A stretch of DNA of 64,000 nucleotides, taken from the NCBI RefSeq assembly GCF_024189315.1, contig NZ_JAIZEO010000005.1, forward strand, positions 335,639-399,638. Reading direction: 5' to 3'. Below the pieces are notes generated by a model. That model was not told where the DNA came from. It was given only the letters and a program-made list of their open reading frames with translations, and searched no databases. Source of the DNA: Halobacillus sp. A5 (GTDB lineage Bacteria > Bacillota > Bacilli > Bacillales > Halobacillaceae). Made by a program: the position numbers and the translations under genes. Positions 37,262 to 43,725 of this stretch are shown in pieces. How positions within the stretch are numbered: position 1 is the first letter of the stretch; each line of letters opens with the position of its first letter.

Positions 37262-37372
37262 GGCATTTAACCCATCCTCACACCATGCCAATGCGACTTG
37301 CGCTAAGGTCATATTTCAACCCACAACATGGCTGAGTGCCTCCATTGCTAACGGTAAGGAGACATCACCGCA
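37262..37372 (-). ncRNA. EAR-like (eps-associated) antitermination RNA
   Basis: The 245-bp gap between the epsB- and epsC-like genes is where the EAR element of Bacillales eps operons lies. On the minus strand I can pair TGTCTCC with GGAGGCA (37357-37364 with 37337-37343), and CTCA-G-CCATG with CATGG-TG-TGAG (37327-37336 with 37277-37287). A small GGG/CCC hairpin follows at 37261-37273. EAR promotes processive antitermination through long eps operons, which fits this roughly 30-kb operon and the terminator just downstream. The identity rests on location and structure; I could not check the Rfam epsC/EAR model. Confidence 0.72.
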
Positions 37373-37418
37373 TCTTTTAAAGAATTTAAATTCGTAATAG
37401 AGAACGAAAGGTTACAAA

Positions 37419-38063
37419 TTACTTTTTCTCGTTCATAATCGCCCCTACAACTTCTGCATTCACGAGGTCCAGTACTTTTTTTGCTTCGACAACTTTCCGT
37501 AAATCTGTTTTCCCGCGGCTTAAGACGAGCACCACCCCGTCACATAAATGAGCCAGCAGTCTCGATTCATTTGACTGCAGAACAGGCGGAGCATCAACTA
37601 GAACAACGTCATACTTCTGGCTGACTTTTTTCAGAAGATCATTCATAGCTTCGCCGCCAAGCAGTTCTGAAGGATTGGCTGCTAATTGGCCGCTCGTTAA
37701 CAAATCCAGATTACCGATTCCTGTTGGGTATACGGTATGTTCAAAAGTCGACCGACCCGTCAGGATTTCAATTAAACCTTCTTTATTGCTTACTTTAAAT
37801 AGTTGGTGCACCATCGGGGTTCTAAAGTTAGTATCAATGAGTAATACCTTGTGTTTCTGCTGGGCCATGGATACGGCTAAATTTGCGATGGACGTAGACT
37901 TTCCTTCTTTTTTCCCTGGAGATGTTACTAAGAACAGGCGCTGATTTCGATTCTCGGTGAGGAATTGAATATTGGTCCTAATCGTTCTAAATTGTTCAGA
38001 AATGATAGATTCAGGAAAAAAATGAGTGACCAGCCTGTTCTTTTTATCCTTATTTAATATCAA
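37419..38063 (-). CDS. epsB: EpsB-like tyrosine kinase (BY-kinase), no tyrosine tail
   Basis: Protein of 214 aa of the CapB/Wzc cytoplasmic kinase family. Walker A is SPGKKEGKST, A' is VLLIDTNFRTP and Walker B is VVLVDAPPVL. It should pair with the Wzz-like modulator to control EPS chain length and export. The protein ends at AIMNEKK and has no C-terminal tyrosine cluster, the usual autophosphorylation target. The start is TTG at 38063 with AAGGGGGG upstream, overlapping the upstream gene by 14 bp. Confidence 0.9.
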   Translation of the reverse strand: MILNKDKKNRLVTHFFPESIISEQFRTIRTNIQFLTENRNQRLFLVTSPGKKEGKSTSIANLAVSMAQQKHKVLLIDTNFRTPMVHQLFKVSNKEGLIEILTGRSTFEHTVYPTGIGNLDLLTSGQLAANPSELLGGEAMNDLLKKVSQKYDVVLVDAPPVLQSNESRLLAHLCDGVVLVLSRGKTDLRKVVEAKKVLDLVNAEVVGAIMNEKK

Positions 38064-38790
38064 CGGATTCCCCCCTTACTTCTACTTCCTGTCCCTTGTT
38101 TTTTTTCTTTTTCGTTGTACTATTTTTTCGGTTCATCGGTGATACAAAGCCGAGTACTGGAATTCCTAAGAAGTCCTCTACTTCTTCTCTCGTTTTCACC
38201 GCTCCATCCAATGTATCTAATAGAAAGATTAAACCGATTCCGGCAATTATTCCGAATACTCCCGCTATCACGAGGTTACGATCTTGAAATTCATTATTAG
38301 GATAAGGGTTGACTTCTGCTTTAGATAGAAGCTGCACCTGCTCAAATTCCAGAATATTTACAATCTCGTTTTTATAGACTTCCGCTGTTTTATTAGCAAT
38401 TGAAGCTGCTAATTCAGGATCATTGGCTGTCACTGAAATTTGAATGACCTCTGAATCCTCCAGGCGGTTCACTTCAATTTGATTAGCTAATCCTTCTGAG
38501 GATTGTTCAAGATTTAAATCACTCTTAACCTGTTCCATAATGATCGGGTCTTTAATCATAACCATCAGGGTATTCATATTTTCGTCTTCAGTGCTTAGAA
38601 TCATGCGTGTTGATGTATCATAGAGCGGCGTGTTATTCATGTAACTGTACGCGTACGCTGCTCCTACAGCAAAAATCACCATGGCAAACACAATCCAAAT
38701 CCGTCCTTTAATGACATCCCAGTATTCCTTTAAGTTAATCTCTTTGCCAAGCTGTTCATCATTATAGACTATCCGCTTCATTTTGCTCAT
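38050..38790 (-). CDS. epsA: EpsA-like Wzz/YveK chain-length modulator
   Basis: Protein of 246 aa with two membrane segments (about 31-49 and 170-192) flanking an extracellular Wzz domain, and the family segment NPYPNNEFQDRNLVIAGVFG before the second helix. It activates the adjacent BY-kinase. I chose ATG at 38790, 5-6 nt after AAAGGTGG; the GTG at 38799 overlaps that site. First gene of the eps operon, preceded by a roughly 100-nt leader. Confidence 0.92.
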   Translation of the reverse strand: MSKMKRIVYNDEQLGKEINLKEYWDVIKGRIWIVFAMVIFAVGAAYAYSYMNNTPLYDTSTRMILSTEDENMNTLMVMIKDPIIMEQVKSDLNLEQSSEGLANQIEVNRLEDSEVIQISVTANDPELAASIANKTAEVYKNEIVNILEFEQVQLLSKAEVNPYPNNEFQDRNLVIAGVFGIIAGIGLIFLLDTLDGAVKTREEVEDFLGIPVLGFVSPMNRKNSTTKKKKNKGQEVEVRGESVDIK

Positions 38791-38811
38791 GTTTACCACC
38801 TTTAGCTGTTA

Positions 38812-38826
38812 TTCTTTATAAAGAAC
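38812..38826. promoter_or_regulatory. SinR-like dyad in the eps leader
   Basis: TTCTTTATAAAGAAC, a near-perfect palindrome containing GTTCTTT on the minus strand, lies 22 bp before the epsA-like start and about 65 bp downstream of the promoter. A repressor bound here could act as a roadblock or loop to the promoter operator at 38904-38919. Confidence 0.65.
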
Positions 38827-38897
38827 GAGAGGGGCAAAAAAATATATTCATTCCATAATTCAACTTTTTCTACGATTTAATTTACTATATTGACTAC

Positions 38898-38926
38898 ATT
38901 TTAGTTCTATATAAAGAACGTGTCAA
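38898..38926 (-). promoter_or_regulatory. eps promoter with SinR-like operator in the spacer
   Basis: On the minus strand TTGACA (38921-38926), a 17-bp spacer and TAAAAT (38898-38903) form a strong sigma-A promoter. The spacer holds the perfect dyad GTTCTTTATATAGAAC (38904-38919), two opposed SinR boxes. A bound SinR would block RNA polymerase. The elements are seen directly; the repressor identity comes from the known SinR consensus and the SinR homologue in the operon. Confidence 0.85.
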
Positions 38927-38968
38927 GGGGGTAAAGAGAAAAAGTCCGAAAATTGAGATAAAAAGCAA

Positions 38969-39580
38969 TCAGTGAGTGGAAGTCCTGCTTTTAAAAGTTA
39001 AGGTACTCTCCGGCTGCTTCCTTGCCTGAATCAGTTCCTCGACGTACTTATCATTCCTTACTATCTTCTCTACATCAATCAAAACGGGAATTAAGGATGA
39101 GGCCGGTCCCTCTAATTCACTGCCTGTTTTCTCTACTCCATACCCGTAGTAGAATTTAATTAGACGGTACAGCCTTTTCTCGATTAAGGCCACATAATAC
39201 CTGGCTTTATATCTTTGTATGTGGTCATACATAATGTGTATAAACGTTTCGAAGTTCCCTGCCCTCTGAAAATCTTCATGGATACAGAGCTTATCTATTT
39301 CCCATACATAATCTATATTTGATTTAATTTCTATTAGTTTAGAGAAAGGATGTCTTCCTTCCACTGTACTGTGGGGATTATAGGGGTTATAAGGAATGAA
39401 TTCAATCGTACCGATCACTCTCTTCCTTATGATCCTCATTCTTCTATTCTGTGAAATCAGGTTATACCGAATGCCATCTGCTGCATAGGGATCATTAATC
39501 CAGCAATATTTTTCACAAAAATATTCCCATGTTTTCTTAAATTTTTTTTGCTGTTTATGGGTTGTGACTATTTCATACAT
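38969..39580 (-). CDS. LuxI-like GNAT acyltransferase next to orphan RiPP precursor
   Basis: Protein of 203 aa with a GNAT fold that recalls acyl-homoserine-lactone synthases and related N-acyltransferases: IRKRVIGTIEFIPYNP, then VWEIDKLCIHEDFQRAGNFE and YYVALIEKRLYRLIKFYYGY. ATG at 39580 follows AAAGGGGGAC; a longer frame to 39670 overlaps A3 and is rejected. It is separated from A3 only by a stem-loop, so it is a likely A3-modifying enzyme. Some GNATs in RiPP clusters put fatty acyl groups on Lys or the N-terminus, and the predicted A3 core begins with Lys. The fold is well supported; the function is inferred. Confidence 0.75.
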   Translation of the reverse strand: MYEIVTTHKQQKKFKKTWEYFCEKYCWINDPYAADGIRYNLISQNRRMRIIRKRVIGTIEFIPYNPYNPHSTVEGRHPFSKLIEIKSNIDYVWEIDKLCIHEDFQRAGNFETFIHIMYDHIQRYKARYYVALIEKRLYRLIKFYYGYGVEKTGSELEGPASSLIPVLIDVEKIVRNDKYVEELIQARKQPESTLTFKSRTSTH

Positions 39581-39600
39581 TAAGAGTCCCCCTTTAGCAA

Positions 39601-39630
39601 GACCCTTATGGGTTAATGTCCATAAGGGTC
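39601..39630 (-). terminator. Stem-loop between A3 and the GNAT gene
   Basis: Perfect 11-bp stem GACCCTTATGG/CCATAAGGGTC with an 8-nt loop, 6 bp after the A3 stop. No T-run follows, so partial termination or transcript protection is more likely than full stop. The layout repeats that seen after lasso precursors A1 and A2. Confidence 0.65.
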
Positions 39631-39636
39631 TAATGA

Positions 39637-39795
39637 TTAACTGTCTAAACCTCCTCCACCGTGTTCGCAATCCTTATCATGTTCGTGGTTTTTTCCACAC
39701 TTCCAGCAAGGGGGGGTACCGATAGTACCGTGGAACTTCATCGTGTTACTGACATCCAGCTCGTCTAATACAGGGATATTCCACTCTTTTTTCAC
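39637..39795 (-). CDS. Orphan RiPP-like precursor A3 with lasso-type leader
   Basis: Reading frame of 52 aa from GTG at 39795 (GGCGGAGAG upstream). The leader MKKEWNIPVLDELDVSNTM matches the lasso leaders of this window in W5, P8, L10 and Thr at -2. The predicted core of 33 residues starts KFHGTIGTPP, contains CWKCGKNHEHDKDC (CxxC, HxH and a further Cys) and ends GGGGLDS. There is no Asp or Glu at core positions 7-9, so a lasso ring is not possible by the known chemistry. It ends in Ser like A1 and A2. SinR-like sites lie upstream and a GNAT gene downstream. The frame and leader are seen directly; that it is a modified peptide is inferred. Confidence 0.8.
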   Translation of the reverse strand: MKKEWNIPVLDELDVSNTMKFHGTIGTPPCWKCGKNHEHDKDCEHGGGGLDS

Positions 39796-39812
39796 AATCT
39801 CTCCGCCTTTCT

Positions 39813-39828
39813 ATTCTTAATAAAGAAC
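39813..39828. promoter_or_regulatory. SinR-like box before A3
   Basis: ATTCTTAATAAAGAAC, an imperfect dyad with GTTCTTT on the minus strand (39822-39828), located 18 bp before the A3 start. It resembles the site in the eps leader in both sequence and position. Confidence 0.6.
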
Positions 39829-39908
39829 AAAAGATTAAAAAATCAGCACATCTTAAGAAAGACGCGCTTATACTGAACCCCAGTTACTAGATTGATCAAT
39901 TTCTCTAT

Positions 39909-39922
39909 AAAGAACGTTCTTT
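39909..39922. promoter_or_regulatory. Back-to-back SinR-like palindrome upstream of A3
   Basis: AAAGAACGTTCTTT, a perfect 14-bp palindrome of two SinR boxes in inverted, abutting order, different from the GTTCT-N6-AGAAC order at eps. A weak -10 TATAGA (39904-39909) adjoins it on the minus strand; I find no good -35. Together with 39813-39828 it repeats the two-site layout of eps and lasso. Confidence 0.65.
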
Positions 39923-39975
39923 TAAATGATACTATCATCTCATTTCGTCGTTGTCCACTCTTTTGTGCACACTTT

Positions 39976-41193
39976 TTAAAAGTTTGTCGAACGATCGGCG
40001 ATCTCAGCTTTAGAAATTTCAATATCTCTGCCGGCTCCCAGCCCCGCACTTACCATCACAATAACTATTCCAATAAAAATAATTAAAGCCGGAGTCCATG
40101 ATTGAGTAATATCATGCAGTAATCCCAGTGCAATCGGACCGACAGCAGCTAGTGTATATCCTATTGACTGGGCCATGCCTGATAAGTTGGATGCTTGAAC
40201 TGCTGAGGAGGCACGAAGGCTTAGCAGGGTCAGTGCCAGACTGACAGAAGCCCCTTGAGCGATCCCAATTATAGCGATGCATAAGGTTAATAGACTAGAA
40301 GAGGAACCAATTAACATGCCCGTTAATCCAATCAAGTACAAAACTCCAATACTCATTACAATTCCTCGCTGACTCTGGATACGGCCAGCTAATACAGGGG
40401 TTAAAAAAGTACTCGGGAGCCCGACAATCTGCATGAACGACAGCATCCACCCAGCTGAATACGGGTCCATGCCCCGGCTCTGCATAATTTCAGGGATCCA
40501 TGTGATTAAGCAGTAAAACATAAAGGACTGCATGCCCATAAAGATCGTAACCTGCCAGGCAAGCTTTGATTGTAAAAGCGGACTGTCTTTTAAATCAATC
40601 TTTGGAATTTTAACAGGCTGCTTCTTAATTCTTATTTGTGGGATCCAAACAAGAAGAGCAACAGCCGAGAGAGCCCCCCAGAGCGCCAGGGAACTCTGCC
40701 ATCCGCCTGCAAGCCGCTCGGCAATTGGAAAACTGACCCCCGATCCGATCGCAGCAAGTCCGCTTAGAGAAATCGAATAAAGACCTGTCAGCAGGCCAAC
40801 TTTCTCGGGAAACTGCTCCTTAACGATCCCCGGCAGAAGGACATTGCCAATGGCAATACCCACACCAATAAGAGTAGTTCCGATAAATAACGCGGCTGCC
40901 CACTCGATGGATCGTATAAAAATACCTATTGTAAGAATGATCATACCTAGGAATACAGCCTGACCTTGTCCAATTCTCAATCCGAGCCGCGGGGCTAGTG
41001 CGGAGAGAACAGCAAAAGCCACCAGCGGAAGTGTGGTGAGCAGACCGGCTGTACCGTTTGATATGGCAAGGTCTTCACGAATCGAACCGATAAGCGGTCC
41101 AACAGCTGTAATGGAAGGCCGTAAATTCAAAGCCACAAGGATAATCCCGGCCACCAGCCACTTCCTTTTATGTAATTCGTATTTCGTGTTCAT
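39976..41193 (-). CDS. CynX/NimT-family MFS transporter
   Basis: Membrane protein of 405 aa with about twelve hydrophobic helices and the CynX-type start VALNLRPSITAVGPLIGSI. The family exports or takes up small anions and nitroimidazole-like compounds; the substrate here is unknown. It starts 15 bp after the APH-like gene, so it is the last gene of a three-gene operon (SDR, kinase, transporter). Confidence 0.85.
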   Translation of the reverse strand: MNTKYELHKRKWLVAGIILVALNLRPSITAVGPLIGSIREDLAISNGTAGLLTTLPLVAFAVLSALAPRLGLRIGQGQAVFLGMIILTIGIFIRSIEWAAALFIGTTLIGVGIAIGNVLLPGIVKEQFPEKVGLLTGLYSISLSGLAAIGSGVSFPIAERLAGGWQSSLALWGALSAVALLVWIPQIRIKKQPVKIPKIDLKDSPLLQSKLAWQVTIFMGMQSFMFYCLITWIPEIMQSRGMDPYSAGWMLSFMQIVGLPSTFLTPVLAGRIQSQRGIVMSIGVLYLIGLTGMLIGSSSSLLTLCIAIIGIAQGASVSLALTLLSLRASSAVQASNLSGMAQSIGYTLAAVGPIALGLLHDITQSWTPALIIFIGIVIVMVSAGLGAGRDIEISKAEIADRSTNF

Positions 41194-41208
41194 CGTCTTT
41201 CCCTCTTT

Positions 41209-42135
41209 TCAATCAATAGCGCCTTCAATGGTGCGTTGATAAGTACATTCATAAAGAGAGCGAAAGATTTCAATAGCTGAGTAAAAATCTTCATCGTAAC
41301 CCCCGTGCTGGTTAACCGTCCAGGAAGCAGCCAGCACCGTATGACAGTATCCCCATAGCAGCAGTCTCTCTTTATTTAAGTTTAATTCCTGCACAAATAT
41401 TTTTATTCGTTCATTAATACAATCTCTTTGCCGCTCCGCAGGCCATCGATTTAATAAAAATTGAATAAGATCATACTCTATTTCACCGATTAATCCTTTA
41501 GGGTCAATGGCTGTCCACTCATTCTCTCCCTGCTTTAATATATTATAATGGTGAAAGTCACCGTGAAGGACGGCCTGGGTCTTACTGGTTTGGTTCAAAT
41601 ATGTAAATAAAGCCAGCGCACGACTTAAAGTCTGATTCGATATTGGACCGAGACCCGCACTATTGTTCATTAAAATATCCCTTAATTGATTCTCTCTGCC
41701 TTTTATAGTAGGCAGCGGAGAATCAGGCCTGACAGCGGTAACGAGCTGCTTATGTAAGCGGGCAGCTGTTAACGTCGCTGCTTCATCATCCTTTAATTCA
41801 GACAGCGGCATGCCCGGCTCGACCTTCTCCAGCAGTAAAATCCCTTTCTCCTTATCTTCATCTATAACCTTAACCCTTCCTGCCGGATTTAAGGCGAGTA
41901 ATGCTTCGCGCTCAAACCCTTCTTCAGGGAGAGACAGTTTAAGAACAACTTTGGCTCCTTTTTTAGAAGTGGCCGGAGCTACATAATTATAAGATAGAGG
42001 AAAAGGGTCATGAACCGTAAGAGCCCAGCGTTGTTCACTATATCTCAGCAGCTCTGGAATCTTCTTAAGCCAGGCCTCACCTTCTGTAGGACAGGCCGTT
42101 AGTACATTGTCTGCAAACGGTTGGGGCAGATCCAT
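41209..42135 (-). CDS. Streptomycin 6-kinase/hydroxyurea kinase-family phosphotransferase
   Basis: Protein of 308 aa with LHGDFHHYNILKQGENEW and AIDPKGLIGEIEYDLIQFL, the pattern of the APH(6)/Hur family (PF04655). Members phosphorylate aminoglycosides or other hydroxylated small molecules. In a genome of this kind the natural role is unknown and resistance should not be assumed. It lies 25 bp after the SDR gene and before an MFS exporter, a context compatible with small-molecule detoxification. Confidence 0.8.
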   Translation of the reverse strand: MDLPQPFADNVLTACPTEGEAWLKKIPELLRYSEQRWALTVHDPFPLSYNYVAPATSKKGAKVVLKLSLPEEGFEREALLALNPAGRVKVIDEDKEKGILLLEKVEPGMPLSELKDDEAATLTAARLHKQLVTAVRPDSPLPTIKGRENQLRDILMNNSAGLGPISNQTLSRALALFTYLNQTSKTQAVLHGDFHHYNILKQGENEWTAIDPKGLIGEIEYDLIQFLLNRWPAERQRDCINERIKIFVQELNLNKERLLLWGYCHTVLAASWTVNQHGGYDEDFYSAIEIFRSLYECTYQRTIEGAID

Positions 42136-42160
42136 ATTCCTTTACTCCTTTTCTCTTAAA

Positions 42161-43615
42161 TTAAGACGTACCTTCTACATGTTCCCTTACACGGGGTATC
42201 CGGTTTTCTGTTGATTTTATCATACTTTGTAAATGTTTTCGGAAAAGATACATTACGAACAAATGTACTTTAGCCTGCGTGTATTTATAAATGAACCATG
42301 GCAGAGAAGGCATATAGTCATGAATTGCAACAATACATTCCTGAGAGTTCGGAATTTTTCTAAACTCCAGACGGCCGCGTTCGTTTTTACGTGCATCAAA
42401 AAACAAACCGCCGGTTAAATAGTACAAAGCCCGCTGGTCACTGCTGCGATCGGAAGAGAAACTCATCTTCAGCAAAGGCTGTCCTGTCTGATTCAGTTTT
42501 ATTTTATAATTATGATTATGATCTACTTCAGTCTTAAGAAATGGACGAAATTTACGGGCAAGCCAGTCCGCATACTCTTTCGCTGCCCAGGAGGCATCTT
42601 TTCCTTCTGGAAGACAGATACGCTGAACAGACCGCACATCCTTCTGCACATGGGGAGCTTGAAATTTTTTCTTCGATGAACCTGATGCTTCAGCTTCTTC
42701 CTTGAGGGACCATTCGGCAGCTTCTTTAAAGCTCATTTTACCACGGCTCACTTCTTCCTCCATCCGTTCTTTACTGGCTGTCATAGGGTGGATAAGACTT
42801 TCTATTAAAGGATATACCATTTCTTTAGGGGACTGGGTCGTTAAGCTGACCCACAGCCTGGAAAGCTTTACTGTAATAAACGGTACGTCAAACAGCCGCG
42901 GCTGCTTCCCCATGGCTTCCGCGGTTTGAATCATCATTTCTTTATACGTCATCACTTCCGGCCCGCCAACGTCAATCGCTTTTCCTTTCAGCTTTTCATT
43001 ATCAATACTTTTATTTAATGCATGTAGAACATCAGGCAGCGCAATCGGGTGTGTCTTCGTGCGCGTCCATTTTGGCAGCGCCATCACAGGAAGTCGTCTC
43101 ACAAGCTTCGCTAATATCGGGAACGAAGAACCTTTTGGCCCAACGATAAGTGCAGCCCTTATGGTCGTCACAGGCACACCGTAAGCACCTAGAATTTTCT
43201 CTACTTCAAGCCGGCTTCTTAAATGGCGGGATAGTTTATCCGCCTTTGGAACAATCCCGCTTAAATAGACAATTTGCTTTACCCCTTTTTTCTTCGCAGC
43301 TTGAGCAAAATTGTCCGCAAGAATCACGTCCATATCTTCAAACGATCCCTGGGTCAATTTAGCAGAAGGAAGCATGGAGTGAACGAGGTATACTGCAATG
43401 TCCGCTCCTTCCAGACCTTTTTCTGCATCCGCCATCGAGTAGAGGTCACAGGACCGCCAAAATACGTGTTCAGCATCCTCTTTGTCATCCCCGTTTCTCG
43501 ATAAAGCAATCACATTGGCGTATTCTGTTAGTTTCTCAAGCAAATTATTGCCGATGTAGCCGCTCGCTCCAGTGAGAGCTACGACTGGCCTTTTTTTCTT
43601 TTTCGCTGTCTCCAC
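42161..43615 (-). CDS. NAD(P)-binding SDR protein with DUF2867-like C-terminus
   Basis: Protein of 484 aa. Residues about 10-290 form an atypical SDR with VALTGASGYIGNNL and VYLVHSML, as in NDUFA9-like reductases. The C-terminal part (about 330-484, ending with a hydrophobic FIYKYTQAKVHLFVMYLF) resembles DUF2867. The function is unknown; the family often acts on quinone-like or lipid substrates. First gene of the operon with the kinase and MFS genes. Confidence 0.8.
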   Translation of the reverse strand: METAKKKKRPVVALTGASGYIGNNLLEKLTEYANVIALSRNGDDKEDAEHVFWRSCDLYSMADAEKGLEGADIAVYLVHSMLPSAKLTQGSFEDMDVILADNFAQAAKKKGVKQIVYLSGIVPKADKLSRHLRSRLEVEKILGAYGVPVTTIRAALIVGPKGSSFPILAKLVRRLPVMALPKWTRTKTHPIALPDVLHALNKSIDNEKLKGKAIDVGGPEVMTYKEMMIQTAEAMGKQPRLFDVPFITVKLSRLWVSLTTQSPKEMVYPLIESLIHPMTASKERMEEEVSRGKMSFKEAAEWSLKEEAEASGSSKKKFQAPHVQKDVRSVQRICLPEGKDASWAAKEYADWLARKFRPFLKTEVDHNHNYKIKLNQTGQPLLKMSFSSDRSSDQRALYYLTGGLFFDARKNERGRLEFRKIPNSQECIVAIHDYMPSLPWFIYKYTQAKVHLFVMYLFRKHLQSMIKSTENRIPRVREHVEGTS

Positions 43616-43701
43616 GCTGATGAGCCTCCTGACTGAGCAAATGGTTTTGTACTGCCCTTTACCCTATTCCTGACCCTGAATAACCTGACAGTTCACACAT
43701 G

Positions 43702-43725
43702 AAAAAAACCCCGTCTGCCCGGGGC
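43702..43725 (-). terminator. Terminator after acyl-CoA ligase gene
   Basis: GC-rich stem CCCCG/CGGGG with a 6-nt loop followed by seven T on the minus strand, immediately at the stop codon of the ligase gene. A standard intrinsic terminator. Confidence 0.9.

Noticed and set aside
38969..39670. Longer GNAT reading frame starting at 39670
   Set aside because: The extra 30 residues overlap A3 and the stem-loop; AAAGGGGGAC before ATG 39580 gives a better start.
39843..40049. 68-aa minus-strand frame between A3 and the MFS gene
   Set aside because: It is the MFS 3' end read in another frame and lies across the operator region.
41209..42135. Acquired aminoglycoside resistance gene
   Set aside because: Only family-level similarity is visible and it sits in a chromosomal operon without mobile elements, so resistance cannot be claimed.
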